64,000 bases of DNA from positions 1 through 64,000 of the forward strand of contig NZ_JAALLS010000001.1 in the NCBI RefSeq assembly GCF_011059105.1, written 5' to 3'. Shown here piece after piece: positions 52,292 to 61,277 of this stretch; position 1 is the stretch's first letter, and each line of letters starts with the position of its first letter. The DNA comes from Fodinibius halophilus. GTDB lineage: Bacteria > Bacteroidota > Rhodothermia > Balneolales > Balneolaceae. The position numbers were made by a program, and so were the translations under genes. The notes under the pieces are model-generated. The model did no database searches. It was given only the letters and a program-made list of their open reading frames with translations, and was not told the origin of the DNA.

Positions 52292-53806
52292 CTACGGCTC
52301 TTTTTGTGGCGTATTGGAGATCAGCTTGGGACTTTGGGGTTTGCTCTTCTCCAGATGTTCAATATATCTTGGGGGCAGTTTAAAGAACACAGTATCCGGA
52401 ACAGGGGCAAAACGACGTTGCATGGGGGGAGACGGCCGGTTGGGCCGCATTTTGGGATCCCAGGAAAAGCCTTCGAGTTTTTTATTGGCCGTTTGCTCAC
52501 TTTCTGGCAAATACGAGCCGTTGATAGCTCCAATACCTTTCATTTCTATGAGTTCCCCTCTTTCAAAAAAGATCCGGATATCAGGGGCGGTCATGTCGAG
52601 GGCCCCATCGGTATCGCCTGCTTCATTTTTAGTAAAACGTAAAAGATGCGAATTACCAAAGACATAGATCTGACGAAGATCTCCCTCGTTAAAGTCAGCG
52701 TGCAGGGTATCGCCGGTAATTTGGTTTAGCCTGTCTATAGAGGTGTCTTGTTGAACGGAAAACGGTTGGGGATATGATTTCAGGCTGTCAATATTGCCGT
52801 CAACTATTTTGGCTTTTATATAGGGGCCGGTAAGCTGAACCTGCTTGTGCCATGCTCTGGCATTAGACCACAGTTCAAAAGTATCAGTGCTGTCGGTGTA
52901 TTGGGTAGTATCACTTAGTGCGGAAAAGTCGGGCGACCAGATTCGAACATTTTCATATCCGTGAACAATGGTTGTGGTATCTTGTGCAGAGCGCTGTTCC
53001 AGCGACAGGATTTTCCGGGCCTGTATATGGGTAGTGTCGGTACTGGTAGAATCAGTAGTATCGGATTCAAAATTTTTGAGCCAGGCTTCTTCTTTCAACA
53101 GGCTGCGACCCGTCGAATCAGATTCAAGATACTGTCCCCGGATCATCGTTTTATTTTCCTGGTCATCCCCAAAAACATTACCATAGAGTTCGTAATATTC
53201 ACTGCTTCGATTGGTAAAAAGGGAATCCCCTTCAAGATACTTGAGAGAATCTCTAAGCTGAACATGGCCCCGAAAAACAGCACTGTCAGCCTCCCGATAA
53301 TAAAAGCCGGAATCAGCCAGCAAAATACCTTGCTGATCTTCAAAGCGTATATCATCAAGGAAGTGTGCTACTTTAGTGGTAAAACGGTAGTCGACACTAT
53401 TGCCAAAAAGCGTAGTGCTGTCGTTTTCAATAACTACCCGACCCCGTAGCTGGCTAAAATCGATATCCGTGAAATACGTGAGGGAGTCAGCCCAAATCTT
53501 TTCATCTTCCGTATCGATCTGGATATTACCAAAGGCTCGCATTTCACTTTTGTTGACGAATTGGTATGCACTGTCGCACAGCATTTCCATATTCTCACTG
53601 CGCAGGTGTACATTTCCCATTAACTTACGAACACGTTCGTTTTTGTAGGTATCCCCTACAATACTATCTGCTTTTAAAATGGTAACTTTATTTTGGGCAC
53701 CAGCGTTAGCAGGAAAAATGGAAAGCAGTAGAATCCCCGCAAATAGAAAGGGGAGACCTAAATGTAAAGTACAACTAAAAGATGTATTGCAGTCAAGTTT
53801 CGTCAT
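52292..53806 (-). CDS. OstA/LptA-like outer-membrane transport protein
   Basis: A 504-residue exported protein with a signal peptide (about residues 1-37). The rest is repeated beta-strand sequence of the OstA/LptA kind (GNVHLRSENMEMLCDSAYQF, ADSLTYFTDIDFSQLRGRVVI and later copies), ending in a proline-rich tail (about 450-504). At this length it exceeds the usual LptA (about 180 residues), as is common for this phylum. It should form part of the periplasmic bridge carrying lipopolysaccharide. Its ATG follows directly after the lptC stop. Confidence 0.87.
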   Translation of the reverse strand: MTKLDCNTSFSCTLHLGLPFLFAGILLLSIFPANAGAQNKVTILKADSIVGDTYKNERVRKLMGNVHLRSENMEMLCDSAYQFVNKSEMRAFGNIQIDTEDEKIWADSLTYFTDIDFSQLRGRVVIENDSTTLFGNSVDYRFTTKVAHFLDDIRFEDQQGILLADSGFYYREADSAVFRGHVQLRDSLKYLEGDSLFTNRSSEYYELYGNVFGDDQENKTMIRGQYLESDSTGRSLLKEEAWLKNFESDTTDSTSTDTTHIQARKILSLEQRSAQDTTTIVHGYENVRIWSPDFSALSDTTQYTDSTDTFELWSNARAWHKQVQLTGPYIKAKIVDGNIDSLKSYPQPFSVQQDTSIDRLNQITGDTLHADFNEGDLRQIYVFGNSHLLRFTKNEAGDTDGALDMTAPDIRIFFERGELIEMKGIGAINGSYLPESEQTANKKLEGFSWDPKMRPNRPSPPMQRRFAPVPDTVFFKLPPRYIEHLEKSKPQSPKLISNTPQKEP

Positions 53807-54388
53807 TTAGTTAACAATTACCTCACCTTTGATATCTTTGATAGTATATTCTGTGAGATCGGTCGTCCCCACGAAACCGGTTCCCGCAATACTATCGGTG
53901 GGGGTGGTGATGATAACAAACTTTGGAGTGTTGATCATGTTGTCTCCTTGTTTCCACTCAAGGTATTCCGATTCCAGATGCCGGTTGTCTTCGGTATTTA
54001 CGCGGACATCTCCGAAAAGTTCAAAGATAGACTCTTCGGTTTTATAGATAGCCCGATCGGAATAAGCACGGGTCTTAACTGAACCCGAAGAGTCGTATAC
54101 ATGAATGGTAATGGGCCCTTTAATACGGGTTTCGTTACGATTTTTGGTATTGTAGGTTGCTGCATAGGTGCCCAACAGACGGATTTTTTTAAGGCCATCT
54201 TCGGTAATCTCCATATCTACATCCCAAGTTTCAGTGGTTGAGGTAAGCGAGTCTTGCAGTGCCTCATTAACCTGTTTTGACTGCTTTTCGGAGAGTTCTC
54301 CACAGGCAGAAAGTACTGCAATCATCAACAAACTGATGACCAAAGCTGAAATTGTGTTATGTGGTACCAAAGTATCTGTCACCTGCAT
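53807..54388 (-). CDS. lptC: LptC-type LPS export lipoprotein
   Basis: A 193-residue protein with a hydrophobic anchor and a lipobox, AVLSAC, at residues about 24-29, suggesting a lipoprotein. The remainder has the LptC jelly-roll pattern (GLKKIRLLGTYAATYN, AYSDRAIYKTEESIFELFGDV, HLESEYLEWKQGDNMI). It links the LptBFG ABC transporter to the LptA bridge. The start overlaps the upp stop by 32 bp; a later start at the Met 63 bp downstream is possible. The OstA-like gene follows immediately. Confidence 0.85.
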   Translation of the reverse strand: MQVTDTLVPHNTISALVISLLMIAVLSACGELSEKQSKQVNEALQDSLTSTTETWDVDMEITEDGLKKIRLLGTYAATYNTKNRNETRIKGPITIHVYDSSGSVKTRAYSDRAIYKTEESIFELFGDVRVNTEDNRHLESEYLEWKQGDNMINTPKFVIITTPTDSIAGTGFVGTTDLTEYTIKDIKGEVIVN

Positions 54389-54998
54389 CTCCTAATCCCG
54401 GAACGATAAATGCATCCTCATTTAATTTTTTATCAATAGCGGCTGTGATAGTATGCACATCGGGATGTTCCTGTTCCAATTTTCGTAATCCTTCTGGTGC
54501 ACATATTAACGAAACAAAGCGCAAATGTTGTGCGCCCTGTTTTTCGAGGAATGATAGCGCATCATGGGCGCTGCCCCCGGTGGCCAGCATAGGATCTACC
54601 ACAAGTACCATATCTTCTTCCACGCCGTCGGGAATATTAGAATAATAGTCGACCGGTTCATGGGTAGTCTCATCCCGCTCCATACCCAAGTGTCCTACTT
54701 TAGCATCAGGGATAAATTGAAGCAGGGCATCTGAAAGTCCCAGCCCTGCTCTTAAAATAGGAACAACCATTACATCTTGTTCGATATCATAACCAGTTGT
54801 TTTCTCAATAGGTGTTTCCACCTCAAACGTTTTGAGCGGAAGCTCTTTAAGGGCGTGATATGCGAGGATGACGGCAATACGTTTGAGGGCAGCACGAAAT
54901 TGTGCTGTCCCGGTTGAAACATCCCGCAAGATCGTTAGATCTCTGTTAATGACGGGATGTTCAATAAGTGTTACATTCTCAAACTGTTGAGAATTCAT
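54357..54998 (-). CDS. upp: Uracil phosphoribosyltransferase
   Basis: A 213-residue phosphoribosyltransferase. The PRPP-binding motif is LVVDPMLATGGSA (about residues 131-143), and the uracil-binding end is IVPGLGDAGDRYFGT. It makes UMP from uracil and PRPP in salvage. It is preceded by the AGCS symporter (11-bp gap) and overlapped by lptC, so salvage and envelope transport genes share one transcript. Confidence 0.94.
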   Translation of the reverse strand: MNSQQFENVTLIEHPVINRDLTILRDVSTGTAQFRAALKRIAVILAYHALKELPLKTFEVETPIEKTTGYDIEQDVMVVPILRAGLGLSDALLQFIPDAKVGHLGMERDETTHEPVDYYSNIPDGVEEDMVLVVDPMLATGGSAHDALSFLEKQGAQHLRFVSLICAPEGLRKLEQEHPDVHTITAAIDKKLNEDAFIVPGLGDAGDRYFGTT

Positions 54999-55009
54999 GG
55001 GAGTAAATA

Positions 55010-56692
55010 TTAAGATTCAGGAGAATCGTGATCTTTGCTAAAGTACTTCTGGGTGATTTTGTAAGCAACACCAGAGAGTGCAAACAGGGCAATAATATTG
55101 AAGAACGCCATCAGCCCAAGCATTACATCCCCAAAGGCCCAAACGGTAGCTAGCGAAACAACAGCACCTAAGAAGTGCATGCCTACATAAACGAGACGGT
55201 ATGCAAATATGGATTCAAAACCGAAGAGATATTGTGCAGCACGATCACCATAGTAACTCCAACTAATAGATGTAGAGACTGCGAAAAGCAAAATGGCAAA
55301 GGTTACCAGGAATCCACCACCGGGCATAAGGGGAGACAATCCTTTTTCAAATGCAGCAGAAGTCAAAGGAGCCCCATTCTGAACAACTCCTCCATAAAGT
55401 GTTGATAGCTCTGTTCCATCTTCAGTTACAACCTCACTCGCCTGGTATAGATCGTCAGATTCAGCTTTGGTAAGCGTAATTCGGCCAGTAAAAGGTTGGC
55501 TGTAAGCTTCATCAGTAAACATGGTATCAACCGGAGCGCTGTAGTGATTCATATTTCCATTCTCGGGAAGGCCATCACTAAAATACAGGACTTTACCATT
55601 ACCAGCTGCAGCATTATTAGTAGCTTCGGTAGTAAGTTCATAAGTAACATTATCACCGGTAGGGCTTATAGGTGACTTATGTTGCATATCCCAGGCACCG
55701 GTAGAAATAATTACAAGGCCGGTCATTGTACAGATAACTAACGTATCAATGAACGGTTCAAGGAGGGCAACAACTCCTTCACGAACGGGTTCATCCGTTT
55801 TAGCCGCGGAGTGTGCAATAGGAGCAGACCCTTGACCCGCTTCATTGGAGAAGATACCGCGCTGCACACCATAGCTGAGGGTAAAGATGAGTGCTCCTGA
55901 TCCAACACCAAAGGCACCGGCTTGTGGGTTAAATGCATTACTGACGATTGTGGTCAAAGATGGGATGATAGCATCATAATTGATAAACAAAATGACCAAT
56001 GCTCCCAACACATAGAGCACGCCCATAAACGGTACAAGTCTGGAAGTTACTTTTCCAATACGCTTAATACCTCCGAGGATTACAGCGGCAACCAAGCTAG
56101 CAGTTACAAGGCCAGTAAACCATAAAGGAATTTGAAAGTCGGTTTGCATCATATCGGCCACCGAGTTTGCCTGTACGGCGTTACCGGTCAAGAATGCACA
56201 GATGGCAGCAGAACCGGCAAAAGCAACAGCCAGCCATTTCCAGTTATCACCGAGCCCGCGTTCGATATAATACATGGGGCCACCGGAGACCGTTCCGTCG
56301 GGGTTTGTGCCTCGGAACTCTTGTGCAAGGGTTACCTCAGTGAATTTGATCGCCATTCCAAAGATGGCGGTTACCCACATCCAGAACAGTGCACCGGGCC
56401 CGCCATAGTGAATGGCCAGAGCCACACCTACAATATTACCCGTCCCGACGGTTGCTGAAAGGGCCGTTGTTAGTGCTTGAAAGTGATTAATATCCCCTTC
56501 GTCTTCCGGGTCGTCGTAGAAGCCGGTAACAACTTTAAGGCCGTGCCCGAACTTCCTTATTTGGATGAATCCCATGCGAACCGTGATGTATAGCCCGAAT
56601 ATCAGAAGTAAGGCTACCATCAACGGAAAGTTTTCCGGATAACTCCAGATGTAATATTCGAGGGTGCTTATAATCCAATCAAAAGTCTCCAT
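55010..56692 (-). CDS. AGCS sodium:alanine symporter with a large insert
   Basis: A 560-residue membrane protein of the alanine/glycine:cation symporter family. The signature is NIVGVALAIHYGGPGALFWMW (about 86-106, in two parts), with SGGPMYYIERGLG (about 136-148) and FSNEAGQGSAPIAHSAAKTD (about 281-300). Usual members have about 440-470 residues. Here a hydrophilic segment of about 100 residues (about 336-440) is inserted in a loop just before the conserved TSAAF. It should import alanine or glycine with sodium. First gene of the minus-strand run with upp and lptC. Confidence 0.93.
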   Translation of the reverse strand: METFDWIISTLEYYIWSYPENFPLMVALLLIFGLYITVRMGFIQIRKFGHGLKVVTGFYDDPEDEGDINHFQALTTALSATVGTGNIVGVALAIHYGGPGALFWMWVTAIFGMAIKFTEVTLAQEFRGTNPDGTVSGGPMYYIERGLGDNWKWLAVAFAGSAAICAFLTGNAVQANSVADMMQTDFQIPLWFTGLVTASLVAAVILGGIKRIGKVTSRLVPFMGVLYVLGALVILFINYDAIIPSLTTIVSNAFNPQAGAFGVGSGALIFTLSYGVQRGIFSNEAGQGSAPIAHSAAKTDEPVREGVVALLEPFIDTLVICTMTGLVIISTGAWDMQHKSPISPTGDNVTYELTTEATNNAAAGNGKVLYFSDGLPENGNMNHYSAPVDTMFTDEAYSQPFTGRITLTKAESDDLYQASEVVTEDGTELSTLYGGVVQNGAPLTSAAFEKGLSPLMPGGGFLVTFAILLFAVSTSISWSYYGDRAAQYLFGFESIFAYRLVYVGMHFLGAVVSLATVWAFGDVMLGLMAFFNIIALFALSGVAYKITQKYFSKDHDSPES

Positions 56693-56901
56693 GTGTACTG
56701 GTCTGCTTATTTAGGTTGAATGAGAATCAAGCGGAATGTATAAAAAGATTTTCGAATTTTTTAGATTTAATTAAGATTATTACTAGTAGGAACTATTAAA
56801 AAACGTTAAAATAGTGTAAAATGAAGAGTGCTATCGTCTTATTGTATTCCTATTTTAGGAGAGAACATGCTAAAAAATAATTTTCAAAAAGGTGACGTTC
56901 T

Positions 56902-57198
56902 ATGACTAAAGCTGATATTGTAGATGTTATTGCATCATCCACTGGCCTCACAAAAGTTGAAACCGAAGCTGTGGTGAACGGCTTTATGGAAACGGTGATT
57001 GATGCTATGAAAAGGGGAGAACATATCGAACTGCGAGGTTTCGGAACTTTTAAAGTTGTAAAGCGCGCACAGCGCGTTGCTCGAAATCCCAAAACCAATG
57101 AAGAAGTAATAGTGCCGGAGCAGTATGTGCCGAAGCTTAAGGTGTCGAAAGATTTTAAAGAAGCGGTCAATAAATCTGTTATGGATGATGAAGAGTAA
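56902..57198 (+). CDS. HU-family DNA-binding protein
   Basis: A 98-residue HU/IHF-type protein with the arm and saddle signature GFGTFKVVKRAQRVARNPKT (about residues 46-65). It binds and bends DNA as a dimer and is a main nucleoid component. A good Shine-Dalgarno (AAGGTGA) precedes the start. The C-terminus ends in the acidic stretch MDDEE. Confidence 0.94.
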   Translation: MTKADIVDVIASSTGLTKVETEAVVNGFMETVIDAMKRGEHIELRGFGTFKVVKRAQRVARNPKTNEEVIVPEQYVPKLKVSKDFKEAVNKSVMDDEE

Positions 57199-57316
57199 TT
57201 TGTTTCAACTCTTAGTCGTTTGATAAGCTTTTAATGAGGGCTCCATTGATGCTACCTACAAAATATTAGCCTGGAAATGGTATAGCCAGTATCTACAGTA
57301 GATGCCTGAGGAGCTC

Positions 57317-57967
57317 TTAAGCAGCCTGAGATTCCAATGTCTGATCGGCAATTTTAAGCACACGATTAGATTTGACCAGTAATTCTTGCAGTCTCTTACT
57401 TACAAATTCGTGGACTTCATTGAGTGTATTGAGATCAGAAAGGGTATACTGGAAATAGGATATGAGATTGACAGCGGACAGGTATTTGCTGCTTTCAGTA
57501 CCTTCAACCTCTATGTGCCAGCGGGTGATGATATCATCGTCGGCCAATAACTCATTGACCTCTTTGCTGATCTCTTCCATCCACTCGCTTGCCACACTTA
57601 AGCGATAATTGCCATTTTGAGCAGCTAGCCTGGGATGAGGTGCCTTTTGGTCGAACAGCCAGGTAACTTCGATATCAATAACAGGAGAAATAGAGGTTTC
57701 TACTTTATTGTCGTCCTGCAAGAATGGATGTGCTTCCATGCCTTCAAGTTCTTGGGCCAGTACCGTTTCACGAAAGCGATCCCAATCAAAATTAATTGAC
57801 AGGGCTTTTAAATAATTGGTCTTCTTATTTAAATCAATTTCAATTTCCAGTCCCGTTGCATTTATTCTATCTTCATGCCATGTTCGAAAAGAATTTATAG
57901 TGATATCTCTCTTTTTAAGATCGGCTTCGATTCGGTTCACGACCGAGTTGAAAATCGGGTATGTCAT
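57317..57967 (-). CDS. Hypothetical soluble protein
   Basis: A 216-residue protein without a signal peptide or membrane segment. It has mixed alpha/beta character, with NRIEADLKKRDITINSF at the start, a strand-rich middle (VIDIEVTWLFDQKAPHPRL) and a helical C-terminal third (about 160-216). No family is recognised. It is divergent from the NFACT gene with a 55-bp gap, so the two could share a promoter region. Confidence 0.65.
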   Translation of the reverse strand: MTYPIFNSVVNRIEADLKKRDITINSFRTWHEDRINATGLEIEIDLNKKTNYLKALSINFDWDRFRETVLAQELEGMEAHPFLQDDNKVETSISPVIDIEVTWLFDQKAPHPRLAAQNGNYRLSVASEWMEEISKEVNELLADDDIITRWHIEVEGTESSKYLSAVNLISYFQYTLSDLNTLNEVHEFVSKRLQELLVKSNRVLKIADQTLESQAA

Positions 57968-58022
57968 TCGTTAAACCTTAGTTGTTTTTTCCAAAATTGT
58001 TGAAGAACGCCTCCATAAACGC

Positions 58023-59609
58023 ATGAACAACTTTTACACGTTAATATATTTAAACCGCGAGATAAAAGAAAAAATTTGCGGTGGTTTTTTTCGCTTTGCC
58101 ATCAGTCCGCACAAAGATGTATTGCATATATATGTAGAAAAAAATGGGGAGACCTCGCGTCTTATCTTTAGTGCAAACTCTAGAGAAACTGTTTTATTTC
58201 ATGATTTTTATCGTCCTCCTAAAAAGCGTAACGTGATTGACTTCTTTTCGATGCTCGAGGATAAAGAAATTACTGAGATGCAGTTGGCAGATAAAGATCG
58301 ATTGGTAACTATACATTTCGAGAATGGAGATCATCTGCAATTTAAACTCTTTAGTGGACATCCCAATGTGTTTGTGATTCGGGATAATGAAATTATTGAT
58401 GCCTTTAAAAATCCTGAAGAGGTGAAAGGGCAGGCTCCGCTCGAACCGCATGCTCCTGAGTTTAAGGAAGAAGTGAGCCCGCGCAGAAATGCCAAGAACC
58501 AGATGACAGAAATAAATCCACTGTTACCAAGAAACCTGTTGCCATATATTATTGAAGAGCATGAGGTGGATGAGATGGAGCCGGAGAACGTTAAGACATT
58601 TACCAATGAGCTTACCGAGGCTTTGATTGAAGATCCACACCCTCGGGTGTTGAAGACCGGAGATTTCTGTTTGTGGTCGAAACAGTGGCTCAATATTTCC
58701 AGTGAAAAAGAGTGTGATACGGTAAATGATTGTGTGGCTTTTGCCTATAAGAATGCGGTACACCTGCGCAGGCTTCATAATAAAAAAGAAGATGTGCTAG
58801 AATTCCTAGAGCGCAGTAAAGCGCAAAAAGAGTCGTTGGTACAACAGCTGCAACAGGCCGATAAAAGCCTGGTACGTTCTGAGAAGTATGAAAAATATGG
58901 GCATTTATTAATGGCACATGCGCACGAAGAGATTAATGAAGGGACAACGGAACTTACCGTCGAAGATTTTTATGAGGATAATGAGGCGATCACCATACCG
59001 CTAAAAGAAGAGAAAGATATAGCCGGAAATGCAGAATACTATTATGAGAAGGCGAAAGATGCCAAAAAATCGTATCAAAATGCACGTCAGCGATTGCCAA
59101 AAGTCAAGCAAGAACTGGAACAGGTGAACCAGTTGTTGGAGCAGATAGAAAATATTGATCGACTATATGATCTGGAGGACTGGATAAAACAGCACAAAAA
59201 AGTGCTAAAAGAGTTCGGTTTTGGGGGGGATGAAGAAAAACAAGCCAAGTCTCCATTTCGAAAATACAAAGAAGGAAAGTTTGAAATTTGGATTGGAAAA
59301 AATGCCAAGAGCAACGATCAGCTTACCAGCCATGCTCATAAAGAGGATATCTGGTTACATGCCCGGGGAGTGGGAGGTTCTCATGTTGTTATCCGTATGG
59401 GAAACAGAAAAGATTATCCGCCCAAGCAGGTTATACTTAAGGCTGCCAGTTATGCTGCATATTTTTCAAAAGCACGGGGTATGAAGTCGGCCCCGGTCAT
59501 GTATACCAAACGCAAATATGTGCGAAAGCCAAAAGGAGCTGCTCCCGGAGCGGTAGTAGTAGAACGGGAGCAGGTACAGATGGTGCCGCCAATGAAACCT
59601 GAACAATAA
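58023..59609 (+). CDS. RqcH-like NFACT protein
   Basis: A 528-residue NFACT protein. It has an NFACT-N domain (about residues 5-240; the DKDR segment near residue 95 holds the Asp-Arg pair used for alanine tailing in RqcH), a coiled-coil middle (about 260-390) and the C-terminal NFACT-R domain (about 415-515: EIWIGKNAKSNDQL, DIWLHARGVGGSHVVIR). It probably binds stalled 50S subunits and adds C-terminal alanine tails for degradation. Adhesion roles claimed for FbpA relatives are less likely here. First gene of a plus-strand run with aroK and aroB. Confidence 0.87.
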   Translation: MNNFYTLIYLNREIKEKICGGFFRFAISPHKDVLHIYVEKNGETSRLIFSANSRETVLFHDFYRPPKKRNVIDFFSMLEDKEITEMQLADKDRLVTIHFENGDHLQFKLFSGHPNVFVIRDNEIIDAFKNPEEVKGQAPLEPHAPEFKEEVSPRRNAKNQMTEINPLLPRNLLPYIIEEHEVDEMEPENVKTFTNELTEALIEDPHPRVLKTGDFCLWSKQWLNISSEKECDTVNDCVAFAYKNAVHLRRLHNKKEDVLEFLERSKAQKESLVQQLQQADKSLVRSEKYEKYGHLLMAHAHEEINEGTTELTVEDFYEDNEAITIPLKEEKDIAGNAEYYYEKAKDAKKSYQNARQRLPKVKQELEQVNQLLEQIENIDRLYDLEDWIKQHKKVLKEFGFGGDEEKQAKSPFRKYKEGKFEIWIGKNAKSNDQLTSHAHKEDIWLHARGVGGSHVVIRMGNRKDYPPKQVILKAASYAAYFSKARGMKSAPVMYTKRKYVRKPKGAAPGAVVVEREQVQMVPPMKPEQ

Positions 59610-59618
59610 ATTATATCA

Positions 59619-60179
59619 ATGATTTCAAATTTACCTGATATTATTTTCTTGTCCGGCTTTATGGGAGCCGGAAAGTCAACGGTAGGTCGAGCCCTGGCAG
59701 AGAGGCTGGAGTGTAATTTCCTGGATCTCGATGATAAAATTGAAGAGGATGCGGGGCAAAAAATCCCCGAGATTTTTGAACAGTCGGGAGAGCCGGGCTT
59801 TCGTACGGCAGAACGCCGGGCCCTGTTAGCGGTAGCTCGCAATTACAAGGGGGTTGTGGCCCTGGGGGGAGGGAGCCTCCAAAATCAGCACTTGGTTGAC
59901 CATCTTAAATTGAATGGCTTATTGGTCTTTATTGAGACTCCAATTTCCGTTATTTTAGATCGCATTTCCGGTGATGAGAACCGCCCGCTTTTATTGGATG
60001 ATAAAGGGAACCCCAAAAGCAGGAAAACCCTCCAAAAGGAATTACAAGATCTTTACGATGAACGGTTACCGCTCTATGAGCAGGCCGTAATTACAGTAAC
60101 AAATGATGGAAGTAAGAAGCCGGAAGAGTTGGTACAGACCCTATTAAAGAAGATTAAAAACCATGTCGGATATTATTGA
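59619..60179 (+). CDS. aroK: Shikimate kinase
   Basis: A 186-residue P-loop kinase: GFMGAGKST (about residues 12-20), DLDDKIEEDAG (about 36-46), the conserved GGGS (about 83-86) and the lid region with NRPLL (about 118-122). It phosphorylates shikimate in aromatic amino acid synthesis. It overlaps aroB by 17 bp, so the two are translated together. Confidence 0.93.
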   Translation: MISNLPDIIFLSGFMGAGKSTVGRALAERLECNFLDLDDKIEEDAGQKIPEIFEQSGEPGFRTAERRALLAVARNYKGVVALGGGSLQNQHLVDHLKLNGLLVFIETPISVILDRISGDENRPLLLDDKGNPKSRKTLQKELQDLYDERLPLYEQAVITVTNDGSKKPEELVQTLLKKIKNHVGYY

Positions 60180-61254
60180 TGTTCAAATTTCCCAGTTGCA
60201 AAAGTATGGAGTAATTGTTGGTGAAAACCTGGATTCTTCATTTGTTCGCTTTTGCAATAACCGTTTTTCAGGCGACCGTATCTATGTAATGATAGATGAA
60301 AAAGTTAACAGGCTGCATGGAAGTAACGTTGAAAAAATGTGCAGCAAGGCTTTTGAGCGGGTGATGATGTTAGAAGTGCCTGAGGGTGAGACTTCTAAAT
60401 CTATGTCTGAATGGAACAAACATGTTAATACCCTGTTAGAAGAAGGGGTAGAACGAAGTACTCCACTTCTGGCGGTAGGAGGAGGAGTAACCGGAGATCT
60501 CGGTGGCTTTGTTGCTGCTTCGGTATTACGAGGCATTCCCTTGTTACATATGCCAACCTCTTTATTGGCAATGGTTGACAGTTCTATTGGAGGAAAAACG
60601 GGAATTAATCATGAAACAGGCAAAAATCTGATAGGAGCTTTTTATCAACCGGATGCCGTATTTACGGATATCTCTTTTTTAGAGACTCTTGAACATGCCG
60701 AATGGATTACCGGAATGGCTGAAATTCTGAAATATGCCGCCATTGATAATCCTACCATATTTGATAAGCTGCAGACATTGGTTGACGATTCACTAAGCCC
60801 CAAAGACCAGTGGCAGAATGTAATCCGTGAAAGTGTACGTATCAAGGTAGATATTGTACAGCAAGATGCCCTTGAAGCAGGTAAAAGAGCGTATCTTAAT
60901 TTTGGCCATACTTTTGGTCATGCCCTGGAAAACTTGTCGGGTTATGGCGAGTTATCGCATGGCGAAGCGGTCTTTGTTGGGATGATTGCCGCCACCTATT
61001 TTTCAGCTCAACTGGGGCACCCGGTGGATGATACACGCTTTGCTCCGTTTATCTCTTCTTATAAGCAGCAGATGGCAACATTACCCGAAGAGGTGGACCA
61101 ACTGATAAATGCAATGAAATTAGATAAAAAAGTAAAAAATAATACCATACGATTAGTGTTATTGAATGAGTGGGGTTCCCCTTATATTCACGAGTGCACT
61201 GACTATTCATTGCTGCAGGAATCGTGGGAATATGCATTATCCCAATTCAATTAA
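60163..61254 (+). CDS. aroB: 3-dehydroquinate synthase
   Basis: A 363-residue NAD-dependent synthase. It has GGGVTGDLGGFVAA (about residues 106-119), the DSSIGGKTGIN motif (about 138-148), and the metal ligands NFGHTFGHALE (about 246-256) and GELSHGEAV (about 261-269). It converts DAHP to 3-dehydroquinate, upstream of shikimate kinase in the same pathway. The TamB-like gene begins 23 bp later. Confidence 0.94.
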   Translation: MSDIIDVQISQLQKYGVIVGENLDSSFVRFCNNRFSGDRIYVMIDEKVNRLHGSNVEKMCSKAFERVMMLEVPEGETSKSMSEWNKHVNTLLEEGVERSTPLLAVGGGVTGDLGGFVAASVLRGIPLLHMPTSLLAMVDSSIGGKTGINHETGKNLIGAFYQPDAVFTDISFLETLEHAEWITGMAEILKYAAIDNPTIFDKLQTLVDDSLSPKDQWQNVIRESVRIKVDIVQQDALEAGKRAYLNFGHTFGHALENLSGYGELSHGEAVFVGMIAATYFSAQLGHPVDDTRFAPFISSYKQQMATLPEEVDQLINAMKLDKKVKNNTIRLVLLNEWGSPYIHECTDYSLLQESWEYALSQFN

Positions 61255-61277
61255 AACGGTTTTATACGAAATTATAA

